Both the position numbers and the translations under genes were made by a program. Below, one piece after another: positions 53,974 through 63,103 of a DNA stretch of 64,000 bases (the stretch's first letter is position 1; every line of letters starts with the position of its first letter). Source of the stretch: Massilia sp. NR 4-1 (GTDB taxonomy: Bacteria > Pseudomonadota > Gammaproteobacteria > Burkholderiales > Burkholderiaceae_D); NCBI RefSeq assembly GCF_001191005.1, contig NZ_CP012201.1, positions 3,224,001 through 3,288,000 on the forward strand, given 5' to 3'. Under the pieces are notes generated by a model. That model searched no databases. It saw only the letters and a list, made by a program, of their open reading frames with translations, and was not told the DNA's origin.

Positions 53974-56295
53974 TTAGCTGGCTTCCGCCGCGCCGGCGGC
54001 GAAGCGCGCCAGCGGCAGCTTGACCTTGAGGGCGCAGCCACGCTCGGCCTGGTCGTCGAGCGCGACCTGGCCGCCCATCTGGTGCACGATGGTGTAGACG
54101 ATGTGCATGCCCAGGCCGGAACCGCCCTGCCCGCGCTTGGTGGTGAAGAAGGGTTCGAACACGCGTTCGCGGATGCCGGGCGCCAGGCCGATGCCATCGT
54201 CGGCAAAGTGCACATGCAGCCAGGGGGCGCCGCCCTCGTCCTCGGCCAGCCGGGCCGCGATCCTTACCTGGCCCGGGCCGCCATTGGGGTAGGCGTGCTT
54301 GGCCGAGTTCATCAAGAGATTCGACAGCACTTGCGAGAACTTGCCGGCCGGCAGGCGCACGCGCAGCTGCGGCGCGATCTCGATCCGGGCTTCGATCTGG
54401 GCCTTGCGCAGTTCCGGGCTATGGGCCGAGACCACGCCCTGCACGTACTCGTGCAGCACCAGTTCGCTGATATGTTCGGTGCCCTGGTCCACGGCCAGCT
54501 GCTTGAAGTTGCCGATCAGCTGGGCGGCGCGCGCCAGATTCTGCTCGACCAGGCCGGCCGCCCCTTTCAGGCGCGTGGCCAGGCCGGTCAGTTCCGAGCG
54601 GCTGACCTTCTCCCCGCTCAGCATGCTCACCATCTGCTCGGCATAGCTGGCCAGGCCGGAGGCGGCCGTGACGGCCACACCCACCGGCGTATTCACCTCG
54701 TGCGCCACGCCCGCCACCAGGGCGCCCAGCGCGGCCATCTTTTCCTGCTCCACCATATTGGCCTGGGCCGCGCGCAAGGCTTCGGTGCGCTGCTGCACCT
54801 TCTCTTCCAGCAGCGTTTCGCGGTCCTGGTGCTGCAGCTCGGCGGCGCAGCGCGCGGCGAAAATCGACAGCAGCGACAGCGCCAGCAGGCGCTTGTTCTC
54901 GTCGATCGGCCGCGTGTCCAGCGCCGACAGGATGCCCAGGGTCTTGCCCTCGGTATCGACCATGGGCATCCCGATATAGCTCTCGGCCTGCATATCGACC
55001 AGCAGCGTGTCCTCGGGATAATCGGCCTGGATGCCGCAGCCGTGGAAGCACATGCTCTGGTCCGTCACGTCCTGGCAGGGCGTGTGCTTCAGGCTGTAAT
55101 CCATATTCGGCAGATAGTCTTCGCCGCCCCACACGGCCAGGGTGCGGATGCCTTCGCCGTCCGCCATCTGGATCACGCGGCCGGCGATCACATAACGCAC
55201 GTCCAGCGCCTGCCCCAGATCGCGCACCAGGATGCGCAGGAAATCCTCGCCGCGCGCGCGCGCCGTCGAAGCGGTAATCGAACGCAAGGCCGCTTCGGCC
55301 AGGATGCGGCCATCGCTTTCCTCGAACAGGGAGACAGGCTTGGTGGTGCTCATGGTTTCCTCGCGCTGCTGCAGCTTTTCATACGTGACGGCCACATTGG
55401 CCGAGAACAGGGATAGAAGTTCGCGGTCTTCGCTGCGCAGCGGCGCCGAGAATGCCATATACAGGAAGCTTTCGCTGCCGTCGCGCGTGCGGTGGTAGCT
55501 GGCGTGGTGCAGATCGCCGTGGTGGCCGCGCCGTTCCTGCATGCAGCGCTCGAAGGCCTCGCGCACCGCGGGCGGCAAGCCTTCCAGCTTGCTCTCGCCC
55601 TGCAATTCGGCGAAGCCGGGCGTGACGGCCAGCACTTTCAGCCCGCCCTGGCGCGCAACGGCGGCATAGGCGTCGACGCGGCTGGCGCACACGCCCTCGC
55701 CGCCATGGCCGAGCAAGGCGCCGGCCTGGTCCAGCACGGCGGAACAGAAATGCGGCAGGTTTTCCGCCTCGCACACCTGGGTGATGGCGTCGATGGTGCG
55801 GCGCAGGCCGCTGCGCGCGCGCTCCAGGCGCATCAGGTCGCGGTAGCCGCGCAGGGCGGAATAGAAGACCACGCTCAGCTTGGCATGCGTGAGGTCGGTC
55901 TTTTCGCGGTAATCGTTGATGTCGTAAGCCTTGAGCACATAGGCTTGCGGCGCCTGGCCCGGCTGGCCGGTGCGCAATACGATGCGCACCGAGATATTGC
56001 CCAGCTCTTCGCGGATATGGTGCACCAGGTCGAGGCCGGCATGCTCGCTTTCCATCACCACATCGAGCAGGATCAGGGCGAACTCGGCGCCGCGCCCCAG
56101 CACCTCGCGCGCTTCGGCGCCGGAATAGCAGTCGGTGAATTGCAGCGGGCGGCCGTCGAATTCGAAATCGGACATCACCAGCTTGGTGACCTGGTGCACC
56201 GCCTCCTCGTCGTCCACGATCAGGACCTGCCAGGGCGGCAGGCGCGGACGGGGCTCGGCTTCGGCCTCGTCGTCAAACAGCATATCGTCGTCCAT
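53974..56295 (-). CDS. Receiver-first hybrid histidine kinase with DUF3369 and GAF domains
   Basis: A 773-residue cytoplasmic signalling protein without membrane segments. Order: receiver (about 20-150, phosphoacceptor Asp78 in LILLDVVMES), DUF3369-type sensor region (about 165-310), GAF domain (about 335-490), coiled coil, then kinase core with His532 in GVAHEVNTPVG and the ATP site (NLLMNSAKHAYPNGG, DDGIGLAPG, GGSGLGMHI). The HEVNTP box marks a kinase of the HisKA type without the usual KNP. The receiver sits before the kinase, so it may take phosphate from another kinase. GGAGGG lies just before the ATG. No response regulator is adjacent. Confidence 0.93.
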   Translation of the reverse strand: MDDDMLFDDEAEAEPRPRLPPWQVLIVDDEEAVHQVTKLVMSDFEFDGRPLQFTDCYSGAEAREVLGRGAEFALILLDVVMESEHAGLDLVHHIREELGNISVRIVLRTGQPGQAPQAYVLKAYDINDYREKTDLTHAKLSVVFYSALRGYRDLMRLERARSGLRRTIDAITQVCEAENLPHFCSAVLDQAGALLGHGGEGVCASRVDAYAAVARQGGLKVLAVTPGFAELQGESKLEGLPPAVREAFERCMQERRGHHGDLHHASYHRTRDGSESFLYMAFSAPLRSEDRELLSLFSANVAVTYEKLQQREETMSTTKPVSLFEESDGRILAEAALRSITASTARARGEDFLRILVRDLGQALDVRYVIAGRVIQMADGEGIRTLAVWGGEDYLPNMDYSLKHTPCQDVTDQSMCFHGCGIQADYPEDTLLVDMQAESYIGMPMVDTEGKTLGILSALDTRPIDENKRLLALSLLSIFAARCAAELQHQDRETLLEEKVQQRTEALRAAQANMVEQEKMAALGALVAGVAHEVNTPVGVAVTAASGLASYAEQMVSMLSGEKVSRSELTGLATRLKGAAGLVEQNLARAAQLIGNFKQLAVDQGTEHISELVLHEYVQGVVSAHSPELRKAQIEARIEIAPQLRVRLPAGKFSQVLSNLLMNSAKHAYPNGGPGQVRIAARLAEDEGGAPWLHVHFADDGIGLAPGIRERVFEPFFTTKRGQGGSGLGMHIVYTIVHQMGGQVALDDQAERGCALKVKLPLARFAAGAAEAS

Positions 56296-56421
56296 CCCAC
56301 CCTCCGTGCGGCGCGCGGGCCGCGGACGAGGCTGCCGGCCGTATTACCGGCAGTACATTAATGATTGTACATCGAAAGTTTGACGGTTTTGGCGGCCGGG
56401 ATGGTATTTCTGGCCAGGACG

Positions 56422-57387
56422 CTACAGCCAGCCGGCGCGGCGGAAGCGGCGGTACAGGTAGAAACTCACCGAGGCCATGGCGCTCAAGGCCAGCGGGTAG
56501 CCGAAGCGCCAGTCCAGTTCCGGCATATTCTTGAAATTCATGCCCCAGATCCCGGCAAATGCCGTCAGTACCGCGAAGATAGCGGCCCAGGCGGCAAGCC
56601 GCTTATTGACCTCGCCCTCCTCCAGCGCCACCATCGACAGGTTCACCTGGATCGCCGTGCCGATGGTGTCGCGGATGGTATCGAGCGAGGCCGTGATGCG
56701 GTGCAGGTGGTCATGCACGTCGCGGAAATATTCCTGGGTGTTCTGGCACACGGCCGGCACGCGGCCGCCGTGCAGCTTGCCGATGGCGTCCAGCAGCGGC
56801 GCAACGGCGTGGCGCAGGGTCATCACCTTGCGCTTCAGGGCGTACAGGCGCTCGATATTATTGCGCTGCGAGCCGCGGATGAAGATGCGCTCCTCGATCG
56901 CTTCCAGCTCGGTCTCCATGGCGTCGACGATGGGGAAATAGCGGTCCACCACGGCATCCATCAGCGCATACAGCACGAAGGCCGGACCTTGCTGCAGCAG
57001 CTGCGGTTCGCGTTCGGCGCGCGCGCGCACGCCGAGGAAGCCCTGCTCGCTGTTCTGGCGCGAGGACAGCACATAGTTCTGGCCAACGAAGATGTCGACC
57101 TCGCCGATCACCAGCTCGTCCAGCTCCAGCGCCGCCATCTTCACCACCACGAACAGCGAATCGCCATACTCCTCGATCTTGGGCCGCTGGTGGCCGCGGC
57201 TGGCGTCTTCCACCGCCAGCTCGTGCAGGCCGAACTCTTCCTGCATCTTGAGCAGCTCGTGCTGCTCGGCGTCGCGCAGCGCCACCCAGACAAAGCATTC
57301 GGGGCGGGCGACATAGTCGCTGATATCCTCGACCGGGATATCTGCCAGCTTGCGGCCATCCTGATAGGCCACGCAATTAATCAGCAT
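56422..57387 (-). CDS. corA: Magnesium/cobalt transporter CorA family
   Basis: A 321-residue inner membrane divalent cation channel. A long cytoplasmic N-terminal funnel (VFVWVALRDAEQHELLKMQEEFGLHELAVED is its core) leads to two C-terminal membrane helices; the selectivity motif GMN is at residues 282-284, followed by the MPEL loop as in E. coli CorA. It ends in a basic tail (YRRFRRAGWL). It is 34 bp upstream of nothing obvious: both flanks are intergenic, and it is probably a single-gene unit. Metal specificity (Mg, Co, Ni) cannot be read from sequence. Confidence 0.94.
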   Translation of the reverse strand: MLINCVAYQDGRKLADIPVEDISDYVARPECFVWVALRDAEQHELLKMQEEFGLHELAVEDASRGHQRPKIEEYGDSLFVVVKMAALELDELVIGEVDIFVGQNYVLSSRQNSEQGFLGVRARAEREPQLLQQGPAFVLYALMDAVVDRYFPIVDAMETELEAIEERIFIRGSQRNNIERLYALKRKVMTLRHAVAPLLDAIGKLHGGRVPAVCQNTQEYFRDVHDHLHRITASLDTIRDTIGTAIQVNLSMVALEEGEVNKRLAAWAAIFAVLTAFAGIWGMNFKNMPELDWRFGYPLALSAMASVSFYLYRRFRRAGWL

Positions 57388-57540
57388 ACAGTTTCCATCA
57401 TAAAAAAAGCTCCAGGCCTCGCAGCCCAGAGCTTACCCGATTCCAGTGGCCATGCGTTGCCCGCCTTGGCGCACCAAAGCGGTGCGCCAAGGCGGTGCGC
57501 CATGCACGGTTTCCCGCACCGGCACGGCAGCGGCCTGGCG

Positions 57541-59058
57541 TCAGTCCTCGCGCGCGCCGGCGATGCCCAGCTCGGCGATCTTGCGCGTGATCGTGTTGCG
57601 GCCGATGCCCAGGCGCACGGCGGCATCGTTCTTGCGGCCATGCGTATGGCGCAGCGCCATGCGGATCAGGGCCGATTCAAACTGGCGGCCCAGCACCGTC
57701 ATCACCTCGGGCTGGTTGGCGGCCAGCATGGCGGCCGCCTCCTGCTCCAGCAAGCCCAGCCAGCCATCGGCCAAGTTCGCCTGCCCGGCAGTGCCAGCCG
57801 GCACGCCCGCAGCCGCCAAACCGCCAGTTCCGCCCGCACCAAGGGGCAAGGCGGCGCCGGCCAAGGCGGACGGTTCCAGCGCGCCGCCCTGCCCCGCACC
57901 CTCCTTGCCCTGGCTTAGTTCCAGCGGCAAGTCCTTGACCTCGACCGTCTGGCCCGGCGCCATCACGGTGATCCAGTTGCACAGGTTTTCCAGCTGGCGC
58001 ACATTGCCCGGCAAGTCCAGGCTGGACAGGAAGGCCAGGGTCGGTTCGCTCATGCGCTTGGCTTCCACGCCGAGCTGGCGCGCGCTTTGCAGCAGGAAGT
58101 GGCGCACCAGCAGGGGAATGTCTTCGCGCCGTTCGCGCAGGCTGGGCAGGCGCAGGCGGATCACGTTCAGGCGGTGGTACAAGTCTTCGCGGAACAGGCC
58201 GTCGCGCACGCGCTGCTCCAGGTTCTGGTGCGTGGCCGTGATCACGCGCACATTCGCCTTCAGCGGCTGGTGGCCGCCGACGCGGTAGAAATGGCCGTCC
58301 GACAGCACGCGCAGCAGGCGCGTCTGCAAATCGAAGGGCATGTCGCCGATCTCGTCGAGGAAGAGCGTGCCGTTCTCGGCCTGCTCGAAGCGGCCGCGGC
58401 GCGTCGCCTGCGCGCCGGTGAAGGCGCCGCGCTCATGGCCGAACAGTTCCGACTCCAGCAGATCTTTTGGAATCGCCGCCGTGTTGAGCGCGATGAAAGG
58501 CTGGGCCGCGCGCGGACTGTGCTTGTGCAGGGCGCGCGCCACCAGTTCCTTGCCGGTGCCCGATTCGCCTGTGATCAGCACCGTCACATTCGACTGCGAC
58601 AGGCGGCCGATGGCGCGGAAGACTTCCTGCATGGCGGGCGCCTGGCCCAGGATTTCGGGCGTATCGGCCGGTCCCGCTTCCACGCTGGCTTCGCGCAGGC
58701 TCTCGTCCAGGGCGCGCCGGATCAGCTCGACGGCCTTGTCGATATCGAAGGGCTTGGCCAGGTATTCGAACGCCCCGCCCTGGAAGGCGGCCACGGCCGA
58801 ATCCAGGTCGGAGAAGGCGGTGATGATGATGACGGGCAGGCCGGGATGGCGCGTCTTGACCAGCTGCAGCAGGTCGAGGCCGGAGTCGCCCGGCATGCGG
58901 ATGTCGGACACCAGCACCTGCGGCGTCTCGCTCTCCAGCGCGGCGATGGCGTCGCGCGCGTTGGCGAAACTGCGGGTGGCGAGGCTTTCGCGGGCCAGCG
59001 CTTTTTCCAGTACCCAGCGGATCGATTCGTCGTCGTCAACTATCCAGATCGGCTTCAT
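57541..59058 (-). CDS. ntrC: Nitrogen regulation response regulator NtrC (NR-I)
   Basis: Sigma-54 activator of nitrogen assimilation genes, phosphorylated by NtrB. 505 residues: receiver (Asp52 in SDIRMPGDSG), AAA+ domain with Walker A GESGTGKE and the sigma-54 loop GAFTGA, and a Fis-type C-terminal helix-turn-helix (KNDAAVRLGIGRNTITRKIAELG). Between AAA+ and the DNA-binding part is a Gly/Ala-rich linker (about 395-430), longer than in enterics. The ATG at 59058 (MKPIWIVDDD) fits the family; another is seven codons upstream. Last gene of the glnA region; its binding sites lie upstream of glnA. Confidence 0.96.
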   Translation of the reverse strand: MKPIWIVDDDESIRWVLEKALARESLATRSFANARDAIAALESETPQVLVSDIRMPGDSGLDLLQLVKTRHPGLPVIIITAFSDLDSAVAAFQGGAFEYLAKPFDIDKAVELIRRALDESLREASVEAGPADTPEILGQAPAMQEVFRAIGRLSQSNVTVLITGESGTGKELVARALHKHSPRAAQPFIALNTAAIPKDLLESELFGHERGAFTGAQATRRGRFEQAENGTLFLDEIGDMPFDLQTRLLRVLSDGHFYRVGGHQPLKANVRVITATHQNLEQRVRDGLFREDLYHRLNVIRLRLPSLRERREDIPLLVRHFLLQSARQLGVEAKRMSEPTLAFLSSLDLPGNVRQLENLCNWITVMAPGQTVEVKDLPLELSQGKEGAGQGGALEPSALAGAALPLGAGGTGGLAAAGVPAGTAGQANLADGWLGLLEQEAAAMLAANQPEVMTVLGRQFESALIRMALRHTHGRKNDAAVRLGIGRNTITRKIAELGIAGARED

Positions 59059-59101
59059 GTGTATGTATGTGTCCCGCATTCAAAGTTTCAAGACCCCGGC
59101 C

Positions 59102-60205
59102 TCAAGGCAGGGGCAGCAGGATGCGGAAGTCCGTGCATCCAGGCCGGCTTTCGCACTCGATCACGCCCTGGTGCTGCTGCACGAAAGTCTGTGCCAGCGT
59201 CAGCCCCAGGCCGCTGCCCCCTTCCCGTCCGGACACCAGCGGGTAGAAGATGCGGTCGCGGATCTGGGCGGCGATGCCCGGTCCATTGTCGATGATATGC
59301 AAATCTAATGCCAGGTTATAGCGGACCTTGGCCAGGGTGACCTGGCGCGCCACGCGCGTCTTGAACACGAGCTGGGCATCGCCGGCGACGATGCGCTCGC
59401 CGAGCGCCTGGGCCGCGTTGTGCGCGATATTCAGCACGGTCTGGATCAGCTGTTCCTTATCGCCGCGGAATTCGGGAATCGAGGCGTCGTAGTCGCGCAG
59501 GATGGCCAGGCCGGCCGGGAACTCGGCCAGGATCAGGCTGCGCACGCGCTCCAGCACTTCATGGATATTCACGTCGCCCACGATATGCGGCCGGCGGTGC
59601 GGCGCCAGCAGGCGGTCGACCAGGGTTTGCAGGCGGTCCGCTTCCTTGATGATGACCTGGGTGTATTCGCGCAGCTGCTGCAGATGCAGCGGCGGCAGTT
59701 CCATCTCCAGCAATTGCGCCGCGCCGCGGATGCCGCCCAGCGGATTCTTGATCTCGTGCGCCAGGTTGCGGATCAGTTCCTTGTTGACCTGGCTCTGGTC
59801 CAGCATGCGCTCTTCGCGGTCGAGCTTAATCTGCTGCACCATTTCGCGCAGTTCCAGCAGCACGCTGGCGGGCGGCTCGTCGAGCGCGCTGGCGATGGCG
59901 TGCAGATGCAGGGCTTCGCGCCCGCCGCGCTCCAGGGTCAGTTCCTGGCGCAGGTCGGAGAATTTATGCTGGCGCGCCTGGGCGCACAGCGCGTCCAGTT
60001 CGGCCGGGTTGAGAAAGAGCGCGTTCAGTTTCTGGCGCGAGAGCGCCTTGAGCGAACTTTCCAGCAGGTTTTCCGCCGCCGCGTTGGCGTAGGCGATCTG
60101 GCCATCGGCATCGAGGATGAGCACGGCCGTGGCCAGCAAATCCAGTCCGGCCAGCGCGGGCGGCCGCTCGGCGGTGGCGCGGGCAGTAGTCGTGGCAAGT
60201 TTCAT
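59102..60205 (-). CDS. ntrB: Nitrogen regulation histidine kinase NtrB (NR-II)
   Basis: Cytoplasmic PAS-histidine kinase, 367 residues, that phosphorylates or dephosphorylates NtrC depending on PII. The PAS domain is about residues 20-125 (LDADGQIAYANAAAENLLESS), His150 is in NLAHEIKNPLGGIRGAAQLL, and the ATP site shows NIAHNAAQAL, DNGPGIAAQIRDRIFYPLVSG and GSGLGLTLAQ. Start at 60205 matches the family; upstream in-frame residues lack support. It ends 43 bp before ntrC, so the two are co-transcribed. Confidence 0.96.
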   Translation of the reverse strand: MKLATTTARATAERPPALAGLDLLATAVLILDADGQIAYANAAAENLLESSLKALSRQKLNALFLNPAELDALCAQARQHKFSDLRQELTLERGGREALHLHAIASALDEPPASVLLELREMVQQIKLDREERMLDQSQVNKELIRNLAHEIKNPLGGIRGAAQLLEMELPPLHLQQLREYTQVIIKEADRLQTLVDRLLAPHRRPHIVGDVNIHEVLERVRSLILAEFPAGLAILRDYDASIPEFRGDKEQLIQTVLNIAHNAAQALGERIVAGDAQLVFKTRVARQVTLAKVRYNLALDLHIIDNGPGIAAQIRDRIFYPLVSGREGGSGLGLTLAQTFVQQHQGVIECESRPGCTDFRILLPLP

Positions 60206-60248
60206 CGGATAGGCTCTGAGGGCCGGCGTCCCGCACGGTGCAAGGACG

Positions 60249-60752
60249 TCAGCGGATATTGGCGATTTCGCGCTTGAGCGCTTCCACATTCTGTTCCGAA
60301 CGGGCGATGCTGTCCTTCATCTGCGCCACCCGCTCCTGGTATTTGGCGTAATTGCGTTCGTCGCCACGCCGTTCCGGTTCGCCGTTGTTATAGTCCTTGC
60401 GCAGCTCGGCCAGCTTGGCCTGCTCGCTGCGCAGCTCCTCGCCGAGGATCTGGCGGCGGTCGGCGTCGCGCGCGCGCTGCTCGGCGCTGTCGACGCGCGG
60501 GAAGGCCGCAGGCGCCACGGCGGCCGGCGCGGGCGTGCCCGGCGGCCGGCCATGGGCGCCGCCTTCGCGCCGCGCCGGGGCCGGAATCGCCGCGCCCGGC
60601 AGATCCAGGGGCTTGCAATTGCCGCCCTTGCGCGTATCGGTCAGCTCCTTGTGGCCGCTGGCGTCCACGCACAGGTAAATCTGCTGGGCGCTGGCAGCGC
60701 CGCAGGCGGCCAGCAAAGCCAGTGCCGGCAAGTGGGAAATGCTTGTCCTCAT
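60249..60752 (-). CDS. Periplasmic DUF4124-type protein with C-terminal coiled coil
   Basis: A 167-residue protein with a signal peptide (MRTSISHLPALALLAACGAA, cleaved near SAQ), a short DUF4124-like domain (QIYLCVDASGHKELTDTRKGGNCKPL) containing two Cys, a Pro/Ala-rich linker and a C-terminal coiled coil rich in Glu, Arg and Lys (from about residue 105). Function unknown. It lies between glnA and ntrB, separated from glnA by a terminator and 44 bp before ntrB. Start chosen for the signal peptide. Confidence 0.85.
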   Translation of the reverse strand: MRTSISHLPALALLAACGAASAQQIYLCVDASGHKELTDTRKGGNCKPLDLPGAAIPAPARREGGAHGRPPGTPAPAAVAPAAFPRVDSAEQRARDADRRQILGEELRSEQAKLAELRKDYNNGEPERRGDERNYAKYQERVAQMKDSIARSEQNVEALKREIANIR

Positions 60753-60773
60753 GCCGCGACTATACAACATCCG

Positions 60774-60809
60774 AAAAAAAACGCGAGGAAAGCCGGGCTT
60801 GCCTCGCGT
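60774..60809 (-). terminator. Rho-independent terminator of glnA
   Basis: On the minus strand CGCGAGG / CCTCGCG with an inner AAGCCCGGCTT stem, followed by eight T, about 40 bp after the glnA stop. It would separate glnA from the DUF4124-ntrB-ntrC unit, or allow partial read-through. Confidence 0.9.
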
Positions 60810-60849
60810 CTGCTGCGCACCGGCGCGGGCCGGTGCGGCGTGCTGCCGA

Positions 60850-62265
60850 TTACAGCGAGTAGTACATGTCGAACTCAACCGGGTGCGTGGTTTGGCGCAT
60901 GCGGGTGACTTCGGTCATTTTCAGCTCGATGTAGGCGTCGATCATGGAGTCGGTGAACACGCCGCCGCGGGTCAGGAACTCGCGGTCCTTGTTCAGGTGC
61001 TCCAGGGCCTCTTCCAGCGAAGCGCAGACGGTCGGGATCAGCGCATCTTCTTCCGGCGGCAGATGGTACAGGTCTTTCGACGCTGCTTCGCCCGGATGGA
61101 TCTTGTTCTGCACACCGTCCAGGCCGGCCATCATCAGCGCCGCGAAGCACAGGTATGGGTTGGCCAGCGGGTCAGGGAAGCGGGTCTCGATGCGGCGGCC
61201 TTTCGGGTTCGCCACGTGCGGAATGCGGATCGAGGCGGAACGGTTGCGGGCCGAGTAAGCCAGTTTCACCGGCGCTTCGTAGCCTGGCACCAGACGCTTG
61301 TAGGAATTGGTGCCTGGGTTGGTGATGGCGTTCAGTGCCTTGGCGTGCTTGATGATGCCGCCGATGTAGTACAGGGCGAAATCGGACAGGCCGGCATAGC
61401 CGTCGCCGGCGAACAGGTTTTTGCCGTCTTTCCAGATCGACTGGTGCACGTGCATGCCCGAGCCGTTGTCGCCCACCACAGGCTTCGGCATGAAGGTCGC
61501 GGTCTTGCCGTAGCTGTGGGCCACGTTCCAGATCACGTACTTCATGTTCTGGGTCCAGTCGGCGCGCTCGACCAGGGTCGAGAACTTGGTGCCGATTTCA
61601 TTCTGGCCGGCGCCCGCCACTTCGTGGTGGTGCACTTCGACCGGGATGCCCATGGATTCCAGGATCAGGCACATTTCCGAGCGCATGTCCTGGAAGGAGT
61701 CGACTGGCGGCACCGGGAAGTAGCCGCCTTTGACGGTTGGGCGGTGGCCGCTGTTGCCGCCTTCGATGTCCTTGTCGGTCGACCAGGACGCTTCGTCGGA
61801 GTCGATCTTGACCATCGCGCCCGACATATCGATGCGCCATTTGACGGAATCGAAGATGAAGAATTCCGGTTCCGGGCCGAAGTAGGCGGTATCGCCCAGG
61901 CCGGAGGATTTCAGGTAGGCTTCAGCGCGCTTGGCGATGGAACGCGGATCGCGGTCGTAACCCTTGCCGTCCGACGGCTCGATCACGTCGCACTGCATGA
62001 ACAGCGTGGTTTCTTCCATGAAGGGGTCGATGTTCGCGGTGCTCGGGTCCGGCAGCAGGATCATGTCCGACGCTTCGATGCCTTTCCAGCCGGCGATCGA
62101 GGAACCGTCGAAAGCGTGGCCCGATTCGAATTTGTCGATGTCGAAGTGGGACACCGGCACGGTCACGTGCTGTTCCTTGCCACGGGTGTCGGCGAAACGG
62201 AAATCGACGAATTTCACGTCGTTCTCTGCAACCATCTTCAAGACTTCTGCGGCGGTCATTGCCAT
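60850..62265 (-). CDS. glnA: Glutamine synthetase, type I
   Basis: Makes glutamine from glutamate, ammonia and ATP; a dodecamer in the cytoplasm. 471 residues. Diagnostic stretches: GHAFDGSSIAGWKGI, AYFGPEPEFFIFD, NGSGMHVHQSIWKDGKNLF, NPGTNSYKRLVPGYEAPV and NRSASIRIP. The adenylylation Tyr is in ASKDLYHLPPEE, residue 400 (398 if counted from the second ATG), so it should be a target of GlnE, encoded in this window. AGGAG lies 6 bp before the ATG at 62265. Transcription is probably from the sigma-54 promoter at 62329-62345. Confidence 0.98.
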   Translation of the reverse strand: MAMTAAEVLKMVAENDVKFVDFRFADTRGKEQHVTVPVSHFDIDKFESGHAFDGSSIAGWKGIEASDMILLPDPSTANIDPFMEETTLFMQCDVIEPSDGKGYDRDPRSIAKRAEAYLKSSGLGDTAYFGPEPEFFIFDSVKWRIDMSGAMVKIDSDEASWSTDKDIEGGNSGHRPTVKGGYFPVPPVDSFQDMRSEMCLILESMGIPVEVHHHEVAGAGQNEIGTKFSTLVERADWTQNMKYVIWNVAHSYGKTATFMPKPVVGDNGSGMHVHQSIWKDGKNLFAGDGYAGLSDFALYYIGGIIKHAKALNAITNPGTNSYKRLVPGYEAPVKLAYSARNRSASIRIPHVANPKGRRIETRFPDPLANPYLCFAALMMAGLDGVQNKIHPGEAASKDLYHLPPEEDALIPTVCASLEEALEHLNKDREFLTRGGVFTDSMIDAYIELKMTEVTRMRQTTHPVEFDMYYSL

Positions 62266-62328
62266 GCGTATCTCCTAAGTGAAAAAGGGAGCCGGCATTT
62301 GCATGCGGCTCAAGCTCACGGTCTATTA

Positions 62329-62345
62329 AGCAGCTTTCGTGCCAA
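62329..62345 (-). promoter_or_regulatory. Sigma-54 promoter of glnA
   Basis: On the minus strand TTGGCACGAAAGCTGCT matches the -24/-12 consensus with GG and GC separated by exactly 10 bp. It is about 64 bp upstream of the glnA start and downstream of two NtrC-type palindromes, the expected order. Confidence 0.85.
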
Positions 62346-62460
62346 CTCATCGGACAGGCGGGGCATAAGCTAATTACCGCGTGCTCCGTTGATTCTGCCG
62401 GCAACTGTTTCTAAAATGTCAGACGACGGAACTCCAGGATGGCCGCGCCGTCTTAGCGCA

Positions 62461-62475
62461 GCACCATTATGGTGC
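62461..62475. promoter_or_regulatory. NtrC binding site 1
   Basis: GCACCA-TTA-TGGTGC, a perfect palindrome matching the NtrC consensus GCACC-N5-GGTGC. It is centred about 150 bp upstream of the predicted glnA start point. Confidence 0.8.
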
Positions 62476-62489
62476 AATGGCGCAAATTT

Positions 62490-62504
62490 GCACTGTATTG
62501 GTGC
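62490..62504. promoter_or_regulatory. NtrC binding site 2
   Basis: GCACTGTATTGGTGC, one mismatch to the palindromic NtrC consensus, centred 29 bp from site 1, close to three helical turns, which favours cooperative binding. A degenerate third site, GCGTC-N5-GGTGC, may lie at 62529-62543. Confidence 0.75.
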
Positions 62505-62568
62505 GAAAAATCTGCAATGAAGCAAAAAGCGTCAGCATGGTGCAAAAACAGCCTTCAGCTAGCCGCAC

Positions 62569-62574
62569 TATAAT
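62569..62574 (+). promoter_or_regulatory. -10 element of the rhodanese gene
   Basis: A perfect TATAAT 29 bp before the start codon. No good -35 is present at 16-18 bp, which suggests help from an activator; the degenerate NtrC-like site overlaps that position. Confidence 0.45.
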
Positions 62575-62602
62575 AAACGAAGATCAATATGGGGAAATCG
62601 CT

Positions 62603-63061
62603 ATGAGTCCTGAGGCCAATATTTTGCAACGCGCACGCAGCCGCGACGCTGCCCTGCCCTATGCCGGCGCGGTCACGCCGCAAGAAGCGTATGAACTGCT
62701 GCAGGCCGATGCCCGCGTGCGCCTGATCGATGTCCGCACCACGGCGGAGCGCGACTGGGTCGGCCGCGTCGCCATTCCCGAAACCCAGCATGGCGCGGTG
62801 CAGTGGAACACCTATCCGGGCGGCGCGCCCAATCCCGACTTCATGGCCCAGCTGGGCGCTGTGGCGGGCAAGGACGATGTATTGCTGTTCCTGTGCCGCT
62901 CGGGCGTGCGCTCGCGCCACGCCGCCAAGCTGGCGACCGAGCACGGCTACCAGAACTGCTTCGACATCCTGCAAGGCTTCGAGGGCGACAAGGATGGCGC
63001 CGGCCACCGCAAGACGCTCGGCGGCTGGTGCCACGCCGGCCTGCCCTGGCTGGGCGCATAA
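62603..63061 (+). CDS. Rhodanese-like domain protein
   Basis: A single-domain rhodanese of 152 residues. The active loop is LFLCRSGVRSRHAAKLA, with DVRTTAERDWVGR earlier, both typical, so it should carry sulfane sulfur on the loop Cys. The C-terminal block FEGDKDGAGHRKTLGGWCHAGLPW is a family signature seen in betaproteobacterial copies. Start at 62603 with GGGGAAA upstream; the frame is open to 62477 but that part covers the NtrC sites. Divergent from glnA with a shared regulatory region. Confidence 0.92.
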   Translation: MSPEANILQRARSRDAALPYAGAVTPQEAYELLQADARVRLIDVRTTAERDWVGRVAIPETQHGAVQWNTYPGGAPNPDFMAQLGAVAGKDDVLLFLCRSGVRSRHAAKLATEHGYQNCFDILQGFEGDKDGAGHRKTLGGWCHAGLPWLGA

Positions 63062-63090
63062 AAAAACCGGGCCGCTGCCCGGTTTTTTTT
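63062..63090. terminator. Bidirectional terminator between rhodanese and TBDR-J
   Basis: Stem AAAACCGGGC / GCCCGGTTTT with CGCT loop, A run on the left and T run on the right, directly after the rhodanese stop codon. Confidence 0.92.
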
Positions 63091-63103
63091 CGCCCGTCGT
63101 CCC

